From contig NZ_GL732495.1 in assembly GCF_000187745.1 (NCBI RefSeq), forward strand, positions 1 through 39,696: 39,696 nt of DNA, in the 5' to 3' direction. Positions 16,125 through 22,671 of the stretch are shown here, one piece after another (position 1 is the first letter of the stretch; the number at the start of each line of letters is the position of its first letter). The notes under the pieces are model-generated. The model had not been told where the DNA came from and did no database searches. It saw only the letters and a program-made list of their open reading frames with translations. The stretch comes from Streptococcus sp. M334. GTDB lineage: Bacteria > Bacillota > Bacilli > Lactobacillales > Streptococcaceae. The position numbers and the translations under genes are program-made.

Positions 16125-16272
16125 ATTTCAAGTAGTTGATGAGAAAGATTTGCAAGTAATTGAAGGAGGAATTGAACCTATTTCGATTATATTTGGCCTA
16201 AGTGCTATTGCATTTGGCGCATTTGGGGCTGGTTACACATTTGGTTCAGATTTGGCTCGTCGTGGGCGTTAG
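16117..16272 (+). CDS. Double-glycine bacteriocin-like peptide 2
   Basis: A 51-aa prepeptide starting MDKFQVVDEKDLQVIEGG (18-residue leader) with a 33-residue mature part containing GAFGAGYTFG and ending in basic LARRGR. It is preceded by AAAGGAG inside the end of the previous gene and overlaps that gene by 8 nt. Likely a pore-forming class II bacteriocin component. Confidence 0.82.
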   Translation: MDKFQVVDEKDLQVIEGGIEPISIIFGLSAIAFGAFGAGYTFGSDLARRGR

Positions 16273-16275
16273 ATA

Positions 16276-16491
16276 ATGAATAATCGCAACCTTAATCTCA
16301 ATACATTGTTACCTAAACTAGCCACGATATTTCCTTTGTTGGGAATAACTCTTAATGTCGCGCTTCATGTGATTCGTACAGGTTCGTTAGTATCCTTTAA
16401 TTGGCAATGGACTTTGGTTGGTTTGCTTTTCGCAGGATATTTTGGTATTTTTCGCAAAGATTTGTCAAAAAATAATCAAAACTATAAATGA
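16276..16491 (+). CDS. Small membrane protein, candidate immunity protein 2
   Basis: 71 aa with two hydrophobic stretches (about 12-32 and 45-59) and a basic, Asn-rich tail. It lies 3 nt after peptide 2. No family recognised; a role in self-protection is inferred from position. Confidence 0.65.
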   Translation: MNNRNLNLNTLLPKLATIFPLLGITLNVALHVIRTGSLVSFNWQWTLVGLLFAGYFGIFRKDLSKNNQNYK

Positions 16492-16562
16492 AGAATATGA
16501 ATCAAAAGGATTTTGTGTATATGAATGGTAGTGTTTTTCCGCCATTCTTGTCAGGCAAATAG
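16488..16562 (+). CDS. 24-codon ORF of unknown function
   Basis: Starts in the stop codon of the preceding gene (ATGA overlap) and encodes MKNMNQKDFVYMNGSVFPPF followed by LSGK. It has no GG site and no membrane segment. The beginning resembles a bacteriocin leader (MNQKDF), so it may be the remnant of a lost prepeptide gene, or a coupling ORF. Expression is uncertain. Confidence 0.35.
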   Translation: MKNMNQKDFVYMNGSVFPPFLSGK

Positions 16563-16571
16563 GAGTCTAAC

Positions 16572-16742
16572 ATGAAAACATTTTTATTAGGTTTTGCTGA
16601 GGGGTATTTTACCGTATCGCTTATAATCTACATCGCAACGTATTTGATTTTGAAAAATCCAATCAATACCCTATTTTATCCAGAAATTTACCCTGTTTTA
16701 TTTGGGCTATTTTATCTAGGATATAAGGTCAATAAAAAGTAG
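16572..16742 (+). CDS. Small membrane protein, candidate immunity protein 3
   Basis: 56 aa with two predicted membrane helices (about 12-28 and 38-52) and a KVNKK tail. It is preceded by AGGAG. It lies between the 24-codon ORF and peptide 3, so it would fit as an immunity protein of a bacteriocin pair. No family recognised. Confidence 0.6.
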   Translation: MKTFLLGFAEGYFTVSLIIYIATYLILKNPINTLFYPEIYPVLFGLFYLGYKVNKK

Positions 16743-16791
16743 TTTAGAGTCTAAACATATAAAAATATATAAAAATTAAGGAGAAAAAAAG

Positions 16792-16965
16792 ATGACAAAT
16801 TTTGACAAAATGGAACAGAACTTTGTAGCTCTTACAGAAGAAGAGTTGATTAATGTAGATGGGGGAATTATTCCGATAGCAGTAGCAGCTAGTATTATTG
16901 CAGGTTCAGCATTTGCTGGTTTAAGTGCAGGAGTAGCTATTGGAATTAGTCGAAACAAGAGATAA
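16792..16965 (+). CDS. Double-glycine bacteriocin-like peptide 3
   Basis: A 57-aa prepeptide. Its 25-residue leader differs from that of peptide 1 only at Met20 to Ile (LINVDGG), and even the upstream DNA (GGAGAAAAAAGATGACAAAT) is shared. The mature 32 residues (IIPIAVAASIIAG...) are unrelated in detail but equally rich in Ala/Gly/Ile, with a basic RNKR end. Leader duplication with cargo change is the likely history. Confidence 0.87.
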   Translation: MTNFDKMEQNFVALTEEELINVDGGIIPIAVAASIIAGSAFAGLSAGVAIGISRNKR

Positions 16966-17075
16966 TGAGAGAATCAATGAAGTTTTCAAACGAATTTGCG
17001 GCTGTTATTATATCAGCCTCAGGAATAGTGGGTTTATTAGTAGGAGTAGCTATTGGATTAGCTAGTATTATTTAA
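16965..17075 (+). CDS. Small hydrophobic protein, candidate immunity protein 4
   Basis: 36 aa with one long hydrophobic helix (about 13-35). The ATG shares its A with the stop codon of peptide 3 (TAATG), implying coupled translation. No family recognised; immunity or accessory peptide by context. Confidence 0.55.
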   Translation: MRESMKFSNEFAAVIISASGIVGLLVGVAIGLASII

Positions 17076-17088
17076 AAAGGAGTATATC

Positions 17089-17241
17089 ATGCAAAATTTG
17101 AATCAATTTGAAATCGTAAAGCAAAATGAATTAGAGCAAGTACAAGGCGGAGTGGGTTTATTGATTGTTATCGGAGGCTCATTACTTGCTGCAGGTGGAG
17201 CTGGGGTAGCTGGTTATTGGTTATCTCGTACGTTTGGTTAA
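17089..17241 (+). CDS. Double-glycine bacteriocin-like peptide 4
   Basis: A 50-aa prepeptide. The leader ends LEQVQGG (21 residues) and the 29-residue mature part reads VGLLIVIGGSLLAAGGAGVA and on to WLSRTFG. Its ribosome site is AAAGGAG. No separate immunity gene lies between it and peptide 5, so 4 and 5 could be a two-component pair. Confidence 0.82.
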   Translation: MQNLNQFEIVKQNELEQVQGGVGLLIVIGGSLLAAGGAGVAGYWLSRTFG

Positions 17242-17265
17242 TATATTTAAAGGAGTAGGTGGGAT

Positions 17266-17421
17266 ATGAAAAAATTAGAAGAAAAATTTGAGATCATGGC
17301 AGAAGCAGATTTGGCTAGTACCGAGGGTGGACTTATTATTACTACTTCTACAGCTATCGCTTGGGGTGTTTTAGGAGTTGTTGCCTATATGTACGGTCGT
17401 CATCTAGGAAGCAGACGTTAA
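17266..17421 (+). CDS. Double-glycine bacteriocin-like peptide 5
   Basis: A 51-aa prepeptide with leader MKKLEEKFEIMAEADLASTE then GG (22 residues) and a 29-residue mature part, LIITTSTAIAWGVLGVVAYM then YGRHLGSRR. It follows peptide 4 by 24 nt with its own AAAGGAG-type site. Last gene before the terminator at 17666. Confidence 0.8.
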   Translation: MKKLEEKFEIMAEADLASTEGGLIITTSTAIAWGVLGVVAYMYGRHLGSRR

Positions 17422-17665
17422 TTTTAACAATTTGATACATATTTTATTAAAGAATGTAAGAAAAACTATGAATCGTAATTTAGAACGGTGTTATCTATTC
17501 TGACTAGTAATAGATCATACCAGAGGTGGCTTAGAAATAGCAGGGACATTAGAAATTGAAGTAATAAATAGGATGTCGTAAATGTTGCTATCAATGATTT
17601 ATTTGTTCTAAGCTTGCCTAGGGTGACAGTAAAACATCAATTTCCTTTCATACCATATTTTTAGT
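17422..17665. other. Gene-free AT-rich stretch
   Basis: No ORF with a ribosome site was found. Short frames such as one starting near 17469 stop within a dozen codons. The sequence may be a decayed immunity or bacteriocin gene, but no homology to the neighbouring units could be read by eye. Confidence 0.5.
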
Positions 17666-17697
17666 TAGGTAGGATATTTGTTCTGCCTATTTTTTTA
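17666..17697 (+). terminator. Terminator copy A (duplicate of the one before comA)
   Basis: TAGGTAGGAT (17666-17675) pairs with GTTCTGCCTA (17680-17689) with G-U pairs, then eight T. The same hairpin, loop and T-run occur at 22524-22554. It ends the double-glycine peptide operon. Confidence 0.8.
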
Positions 17698-17737
17698 TCC
17701 AAAAAGTGCAGTTGAGGTGTTTATTTATATCGTTTGG
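17666..17737 (+). repeat. Direct repeat copy A of the comA upstream region
   Basis: About 72 bp (terminator, TTATCC, AAAAGTGCA and ComE-type repeats) resemble 22524-22595 in order and spacing. Similarity is highest in the first 55 bp and fades after the first ComE half-site. Confidence 0.8.
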
Positions 17738-17775
17738 AGTTTATTTGGAGTTTTATATGTATTTTTTGATAAAAT
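17708..17775 (+). promoter_or_regulatory. ComE-type promoter copy (paralogue of the comA promoter)
   Basis: GCAGTTGAG (17708-17716) matches aCAnTTcaG well, and the second, weaker repeat ATCGTTTGG lies at 17729-17737, exactly 21 bp later. An extended -10, TG-A-TAAAAT (17767-17775), starts 33 bp after the second repeat, compared with 31 bp at comW and 33 bp at comA. ComE control of the two genes behind it is inferred. Confidence 0.6.
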
Positions 17776-17808
17776 AGGTGTAGAAATTAGGAAAGTTGAA
17801 GAAAAGGA

Positions 17809-18003
17809 ATGAAGAAGGTTTTAAGTTATCTTTTAGTATTTATTTTTCTATTTTTGATGAATATTTTCATCTTTAAGATACTAGCAACTCTGGGATTTCA
17901 GCTGACAATGAGTGAAAAGAGTTATATTGTACCACCGCTGTTTTCGATTATCGTTTTGTACATGATTGACAAAAGAATTAGGAAGAAAAAGAAATCTTTG
18001 TAA
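17809..18003 (+). CDS. Small membrane protein upstream of the regulator
   Basis: 64 aa with two hydrophobic helices (about 5-28 and 40-53) and a strongly basic C terminus (RIRKKKKSL). No family recognised. The GAAAAGGA site is unusually close to the ATG. It is cotranscribed with the HTH-TPR regulator 20 nt downstream, from the ComE-type promoter copy. Confidence 0.65.
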   Translation: MKKVLSYLLVFIFLFLMNIFIFKILATLGFQLTMSEKSYIVPPLFSIIVLYMIDKRIRKKKKSL

Positions 18004-18023
18004 TCAACTTAAGGAGTATTACT

Positions 18024-18917
18024 ATGGATGAGTTGAAACGTGAAATTGGTTATAAAATCAAAACTATTAGGCGATCTTGTGGAAAAACTCAGATAGATAT
18101 TTGTGGAGATGAATCAGAGTTGACGATTCGTCAGCTAGCACGTATTGAAAATGGGCAAGCTTTAGCAACACTTCCTAAATTATTATTGATTGCGGATAAA
18201 CTTGGAGTATCATTACAGAATATTGTAGATGTTAAGGCTATAGAGATTCCAAAAGCATTCCTAAAACTAAAAGATGAGCTGATTCATTCTCAAACCTACG
18301 CTGATAAGAGAAGAATCGAACGAAAAGAAGCTATACTTGAGGAAATATATGAAAACTATTATGAGAATTTGCCTGAGGAAGAGCAGTTAATTGTGGATGT
18401 GACACAAGCTCGTTTTGATATTTATGGTAGTTCAGATGCGACCTACGGTTTAGGGTTAGTGGAAGAATATTTCCAGCAGTTATTAAAAAAGAAATATTTT
18501 TCTGTAAATGATTTGTTGATTATTGAATTGTATTTCTTTTGTTGTGCTATGGGATTAGAAGATAAAGAACATTTTGAGGAGTTAGCTCAAAAAGTATTGC
18601 TATGTTCAGAATATGAAGATAAGGCTAGCCTAGCTCAGATGGAAAAAGTTCTCCTGAGCCTATTTATCCAAATTCAGACAGAAGATAGTCTGATATATAT
18701 TCAAACATTTGAGAAAATTATTGCTAAAACAAGACATATTTTTTACCGACCTCATCTATTTTTGCTAAAGGCAAAATATGCTTTATTTGTAGACAAGAAT
18801 ATTTTAGAGGCAGAAAGTTTCTATGAAAAGGCAATTTCTCTAGCAGAATTGCTAGATGATCAGGTATTAGTTCAGAGAATCTTAGCAGAAAAACAAATAG
18901 ATTTCCCAACAACCTGA
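18024..18917 (+). CDS. PlcR/TprA-like HTH-TPR transcriptional regulator
   Basis: 297 aa. Residues 6-68 form an XRE-type helix-turn-helix (IGYKIKTIRRSCGKTQIDIC...RIENGQALATLPKLLLIADKLGVS). The rest is all-helical with TPR-like repeats, as in peptide-responsive regulators of the RRNPP group (PlcR, TprA, Rgg). Such proteins bind short linear peptides in the cytoplasm. AAGGAG precedes the ATG. Its ligand and targets are unknown; the adjacent 17-codon ORF, the micropeptide array and the circular bacteriocin cluster are the natural candidates. Confidence 0.85.
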   Translation: MDELKREIGYKIKTIRRSCGKTQIDICGDESELTIRQLARIENGQALATLPKLLLIADKLGVSLQNIVDVKAIEIPKAFLKLKDELIHSQTYADKRRIERKEAILEEIYENYYENLPEEEQLIVDVTQARFDIYGSSDATYGLGLVEEYFQQLLKKKYFSVNDLLIIELYFFCCAMGLEDKEHFEELAQKVLLCSEYEDKASLAQMEKVLLSLFIQIQTEDSLIYIQTFEKIIAKTRHIFYRPHLFLLKAKYALFVDKNILEAESFYEKAISLAELLDDQVLVQRILAEKQIDFPTT

Positions 18918-18940
18918 CTTCTAAGTCATGTTGTTTTTTT
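18908..18940 (+). terminator. Terminator of the regulator gene
   Basis: A 13-bp stem with one mismatch (AACAACCTGACTT, 18908-18920 / AAGTCATGTTGTT, 18923-18935) runs into a T-tract. It overlaps the last codons of the regulator gene. Confidence 0.85.
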
Positions 18941-19000
18941 CATGTTTTTGTTATACTAAACCCATAAAGAAAACGATTCCAAAAAGAAAGGAGGTTTATT

Positions 19001-19054
19001 ATGGTTGGAACGTTATTTGTCCTTTTAAGTATAGGAGTTTGGTTCTATCTATAA
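19001..19054 (+). CDS. 17-residue hydrophobic micropeptide
   Basis: Encodes MVGTLFVLLSIGVWFYL behind a very strong AAAGGAGG at the ideal distance, 60 nt after the regulator terminator. A weak promoter (TTGTTT and TATACT, 18952-18957) could serve it. The aromatic C terminus WFYL and the position next to an RRNPP-type regulator fit a signalling peptide, but it could equally be a membrane toxin or leader. No family recognised. Confidence 0.5.
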   Translation: MVGTLFVLLSIGVWFYL

Positions 19055-19459
19055 TATCAGGTAGATATTAATGGAATAAAGTATTCTTATATTGGATTAA
19101 AGGAATGTTTTAATAGGTTTCCTACATTAGTATAGAGGATGAAACTTAATTTTCAATGATATAAAAGAGTGATTTGGAGATTGTGAGGGTTGAGTATGTT
19201 TATTTATGATGTAGGAAGTGTGAACTAAAAAGGAGGTAGTAATCGTATAAAAGTTAAATAGACATTATCTTTTATTGAGTCTTAGTGATATAAAAGTAAT
19301 TTGATAATCTAGGAAAATGTAGTAGTAATTTATTTATTATAGATATGTTAATAAAAGTAGTATAAAATATAGACGAACATTTGAAGAGAGTTAGGAATAC
19401 AACATATGCGAATTAACTCTCAATAAAACATAAATAATATACAAAAGGAGTACACTAAA
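19055..19459. other. Gene-free leader region before the circular bacteriocin
   Basis: AT-rich, with frames of fewer than 20 codons only. It holds a good but orphan ribosome site (AGGAGGT, 19233-19239) with no ATG, GTG or TTG in range, a TATAAA-type -10 candidate at 19361-19366, and a long hairpin at 19386-19421. Decayed micro-ORFs may once have been here. Confidence 0.5.
19386..19421 (+). promoter_or_regulatory. Leader hairpin upstream of the circular bacteriocin gene
   Basis: GAGAGTTA (19386-19393) and TAACTCTC (19414-19421) form a perfect 8-bp stem with a 20-nt loop, ending 38 nt before the ATG. There is no T-run, so it is not a terminator. As DNA it is an inverted repeat with centres about three helical turns apart, suitable for a dimeric regulator. 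Confidence 0.45.
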
Positions 19460-19756
19460 ATGAAATCTAAAAGAATGGAATTTCATAATAAATTTCTCAT
19501 TGTTTCAGTAATGTTAGCAGTCATTAGTTGGTTAAGCTTAGGTGTTGTTTCTTTTCCTATGTTGGCTGGGACATTAGGAATTTCGACAGGATCTGCTGCT
19601 ACTGTAGTCAATTTGATTAGTGCTTATAGTACAGTTACAGCAGTAATTTCAATTGTAGGTGCAATCACAGGAGTAGGTTCTATTGGTTCGGGTATTGCAG
19701 CAACAGTTCTTTATATGTTGAAAAAGAAAAGTGCTGCTAAAGCAGCTCTATGGTAG
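19460..19756 (+). CDS. Circular bacteriocin precursor (pneumocyclicin/uberolysin-like)
   Basis: 98 aa. A 34-residue hydrophobic leader ends SFPM, and the mature part runs from Leu35 to Trp98 (64 residues) with Leu-Trp ends, as in uberolysin. The mature sequence is rich in Ala, Gly, Ile and Val, has a basic patch (MLKKKSAAKAALW), and can form the four or five helices of a saposin-like fold. The peptide is cut and joined head-to-tail by the enzymes of the following genes. AAAGGAG precedes the ATG. Resemblance to the published pneumocyclicin is from memory. Confidence 0.85.
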   Translation: MKSKRMEFHNKFLIVSVMLAVISWLSLGVVSFPMLAGTLGISTGSAATVVNLISAYSTVTAVISIVGAITGVGSIGSGIAATVLYMLKKKSAAKAALW

Positions 19757-19762
19757 AACTAG

Positions 19763-20899
19763 ATGAAAATACTTTCTAAAAAAGAATGTGAAAGTATTTT
19801 AGGTTATCTTAATTTTATTGGGATAACCCTTTTGTTTGTTGTTATCATAAGTTTGTCAATCTATTTTAAAAGCTATCTTCCTTTTCAAGGGAAATTATTT
19901 TTACTTTTTTTGGTAGTAGATTACGCTACTTTGAATCGTTATAATATGAAACTGCCTATTCAAAGTAAAAAAATAAATACTTTCTATATAAGGAAAAACT
20001 ACATTTTTCTCTATCTTCTTGCCATTGTCAAGAAATATTATTCTTTCCAAATTTTACAATCATTCATTTATTTATTTGTTTTGTATTTTCTAGACATTAT
20101 TGGATATTTTTATTTATCCATTACTCTTTGTTTGATAGTTATTCAAATTATTTCTTTAATTCTACCTAGTTTGTTTTCAATTATAAGTAAATTGTTCTTA
20201 TTTTTCTCTATAGGACTATTGTCTATAGAACAAGGACAAGTTGTAATTTATGCCATACTACTCAATTATTTTATTTTAGTCATGGGGATATTAGATAATC
20301 ATGCGAGTAATTTCTATTTTAAAAGCAGTCGAATGAGTCAAAAAAGATTTCGTAGCAGTCTATTTATATTGCTTCGTTTTTGTTGGTTAAATAAAGGGTT
20401 AACTTTTTCTTTTATTTTGATTAGTATTCTCCTTTCCTATCTATTTTGGTATATGATGACGATGTTATCAATTGATGGCACAAAAATACCAATATTATTT
20501 CTTTATACCTCAATATATATCACATTAATGGAGGCAATAATAGGGAATCATAAATCCTCAATTGGGGTAGATCTAGCTTTACTTCAATTATCTGCTCTCA
20601 ATCATTCTAAAATGAATTTCTTTTTTAAGAATGTACAACTAATGATGTTGACGCATTTAATCTCTTTCTTACAATTTTCATTGTTGTTATGTTTGATTCC
20701 GGTGACAAGTTATAGTACTGATATAAAAAGTATTTTGTTGAATTTGTTATTGATTCCATTCAATTATTTTATAGCCTATGTCTATTATAAGAAAGCTCTA
20801 TTTTTAATTAAAGGTACAGTTAGTTTATTGAGATGGAGTTTTCTGGTTTTATATTGTTTTCTGATAATATTTTTAACTTTAGTAGGGGGCATTAGATGA
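19763..20899 (+). CDS. Polytopic membrane protein of circular bacteriocin maturation
   Basis: 378 aa with about ten hydrophobic segments and no recognisable catalytic motif. It corresponds in position, size and topology to the large membrane protein of circular bacteriocin clusters (CclB/As-48B type), needed for maturation or secretion. It starts 6 nt after the precursor gene and overlaps the next gene by 4 nt (ATGA). Confidence 0.75.
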   Translation: MKILSKKECESILGYLNFIGITLLFVVIISLSIYFKSYLPFQGKLFLLFLVVDYATLNRYNMKLPIQSKKINTFYIRKNYIFLYLLAIVKKYYSFQILQSFIYLFVLYFLDIIGYFYLSITLCLIVIQIISLILPSLFSIISKLFLFFSIGLLSIEQGQVVIYAILLNYFILVMGILDNHASNFYFKSSRMSQKRFRSSLFILLRFCWLNKGLTFSFILISILLSYLFWYMMTMLSIDGTKIPILFLYTSIYITLMEAIIGNHKSSIGVDLALLQLSALNHSKMNFFFKNVQLMMLTHLISFLQFSLLLCLIPVTSYSTDIKSILLNLLLIPFNYFIAYVYYKKALFLIKGTVSLLRWSFLVLYCFLIIFLTLVGGIR

Positions 20900-21378
20900 G
20901 AAAAAGTGGTTTTCTGATTTACTATGTGTTATTTTGTATAGTCTGTTTTTCACTAGGTTTACTTTTAAGCTTTATATTAAAAAGTGAGACTTTTGCTACT
21001 ATACCTCCGAAACTGGAATTACAATTTACATTGACAGTTTTACAGGCAAATTCTACAAATTTTTTGCTATATCTATTCTGTTTTCCGATTTCGCCCTTAT
21101 TGCAACTTTTTGATTTGCTATCTTTAGGAATACAATTGGGTATATCTGGTCAGATGATTGGAATAGTAGCTACAATAAAAGGAATATTACCTCATGGTCT
21201 TATTGAAATACCGAATTTTATTTGGTATCAAGGTATGAGTCAGTATCTTTTATACCGATTATTGAAGGATAGGGGAATTAAAAATATACTTATTTATATA
21301 AAAAGTAATTTAAAATGGTATATCATTTCTTATCTTTTATTAATTTTAGCAGCGTTGATAGAGGGAATTAAATTATGA
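20896..21378 (+). CDS. SpoIIM/DUF95-type membrane protein
   Basis: 160 aa, four or five membrane segments, with FPISPLLQLFDLLSLGIQLG and ILPHGLIEIPNFIWYQG. The HG.IE.P motif is typical of the SpoIIM (DUF95) family found in nearly all circular bacteriocin operons. It overlaps both neighbours by 4 nt. Probably part of the secretion/maturation complex. Confidence 0.82.
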   Translation: MRKSGFLIYYVLFCIVCFSLGLLLSFILKSETFATIPPKLELQFTLTVLQANSTNFLLYLFCFPISPLLQLFDLLSLGIQLGISGQMIGIVATIKGILPHGLIEIPNFIWYQGMSQYLLYRLLKDRGIKNILIYIKSNLKWYIISYLLLILAALIEGIKL

Positions 21379-21971
21379 AAATTGAAAATGAATCCAAAAG
21401 TTATGATAAATGTATACTGAAAAATATATCACTCGAGATTGATAAGGGAATTTACAGAGTTGAAGGAGAGAATGGTTCAGGAAAGAGCACCCTTCTACAA
21501 CTTTTAGCTGGGCTAGAGACTTTTGATAGTGGTTTAAAGAATTGTGTCTCCAAAGATGTACTATACCTTGATACCAATCAGCTTGGGGTTATTCCATTCA
21601 CTATAGAAGAAAATTTGCAGTTATTGTGTGATTCTTTTCAAATTCATCTATCATTTGAGGATAAAGAACAAATTAATACTTTTTTTGATAATAAAATCGG
21701 AGATAACTATATGACAGCCTCTACTGGAACAAAATTCAAATTAGGCTTATCCTTAATTTTTGCTAAAAATTGGGATTATATTTTTATTGATGAGACCTTA
21801 TCAACAGTGGATGCAAGAAGTATTGATATGATTGCTAAACGCTTAATTTCCATGAAAGAAAGCTCTACTATTATATATGTATCTCATAATTTATTGCATC
21901 AAGAATTGATTAGCAAATCTCAAAGGATTTTAATAGAGGAAGGACGGGTTTATGAAATTTCAAACAAATAA
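21375..21971 (+). CDS. ABC transporter ATP-binding protein of the circular bacteriocin cluster
   Basis: 198 aa. It has Walker A GENGSGKST (about 34-42), a divergent signature (ASTGTKFKLGLSL), Walker B DYIFIDETLS and the switch histidine in VSHN. It is shorter than most ABC ATPases and the signature lacks LSGGQ, which is common in this cluster type. It powers export and probably contributes to producer immunity with its membrane partners. Confidence 0.87.
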   Translation: MKIENESKSYDKCILKNISLEIDKGIYRVEGENGSGKSTLLQLLAGLETFDSGLKNCVSKDVLYLDTNQLGVIPFTIEENLQLLCDSFQIHLSFEDKEQINTFFDNKIGDNYMTASTGTKFKLGLSLIFAKNWDYIFIDETLSTVDARSIDMIAKRLISMKESSTIIYVSHNLLHQELISKSQRILIEEGRVYEISNK

Positions 21972-22443
21972 TAGTTTATACAAGTTAATGAATCTGATTA
22001 TTTATCTTTTTCTTTTATATCTGTTTATTGATTTACTGATGAAGTCGGGAATTTTAAATGAACAAATTGATAAATTATCTGAACTATCTAATCTTTTTAC
22101 AATTAAAATAGAAACAATATTGACAGTGATTTCTGTTGTTTTCACATTTATAGCAACTCTTATTGAATATGGATTTTCTCTCTTTCTGATTACATTATTT
22201 TTTGATAAGGATAAGAGGAACTTTGGAGATGTTCTTTTATCTAAAAATATAACCTTAAGTTTTAGCATTTTACTTTGTTACTTATTTAATCCATCGGATA
22301 TAAAGTTTGCTTATTTCAGCATATTGACAGTATTACTAATTGGGATAACAAATTATGCGAGATTTAAAAATTTAAGATTGACAGTAGTATTTTCTGTACC
22401 ATTTTTATTTAATGCTATAGTGTCTATTATAAATAGTTTTTAG
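21952..22443 (+). CDS. Membrane protein, putative circular bacteriocin immunity/accessory factor
   Basis: 163 aa with four or five hydrophobic segments, overlapping the ATPase gene by 20 nt. No motif recognised. Circular bacteriocin clusters usually end with small basic immunity proteins or DUF-type membrane proteins; this one is somewhat larger, so immunity is inferred from position only. Confidence 0.6.
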   Translation: MKFQTNNSLYKLMNLIIYLFLLYLFIDLLMKSGILNEQIDKLSELSNLFTIKIETILTVISVVFTFIATLIEYGFSLFLITLFFDKDKRNFGDVLLSKNITLSFSILLCYLFNPSDIKFAYFSILTVLLIGITNYARFKNLRLTVVFSVPFLFNAIVSIINSF

Positions 22444-22523
22444 AAATACTAAAATTTCTTTTCTTTACTTAATAATGACACGAAATCATTTCGGTTTTAT
22501 TAACTTGGAATTCTTATATTTTC

Positions 22524-22554
22524 TAGGTAGGACGTTTGTTCTGCCTATTTTTTT
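22524..22554 (+). terminator. Terminator copy B, before comA
   Basis: TAGGTAGGAC (22524-22533), loop GTTT, GTTCTGCCTA (22538-22547), then seven T. It ends the circular bacteriocin operon. Confidence 0.85.
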
Positions 22555-22595
22555 ATCCCAAAAGTGCATTTGGGAGGTAGATAGGCGCATTTGGG
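22524..22595 (+). repeat. Direct repeat copy B of the comA upstream region
   Basis: Matches 17666-17737 (see copy A). The 4.8 kb between the copies is the regulator plus circular bacteriocin cassette. Confidence 0.8.
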
Positions 22596-22633
22596 AAGGA
22601 AGTCCAGTTTTTATTTGGGGATTGGGGTAAGAT
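22566..22633 (+). promoter_or_regulatory. ComE-type promoter of comAB
   Basis: Two identical boxes GCATTTGGG (22566-22574 and 22587-22595), 21 bp apart, agree with the ComE site known upstream of comAB. A TAAGAT -10 (22628-22633) follows 33 bp after the second box. Activation by phosphorylated ComE after CSP sensing is established for comAB. Confidence 0.85.
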
Positions 22634-22671
22634 AGTTGTTATCAGATGAGTTTAGGAAAAAGGAGATGAAT

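Noticed and set aside
15706..17421. Blp (pheromone BlpC/BlpRH) locus
   Set aside because: No histidine kinase, response regulator, BlpC-like prepeptide or BlpR-type repeats were seen; only the prepeptide and immunity-type genes resemble Blp.
19233..19239. AGGAGGT as the ribosome site of another micropeptide
   Set aside because: No ATG, GTG or TTG starts a frame of any length in range; stops follow at once.
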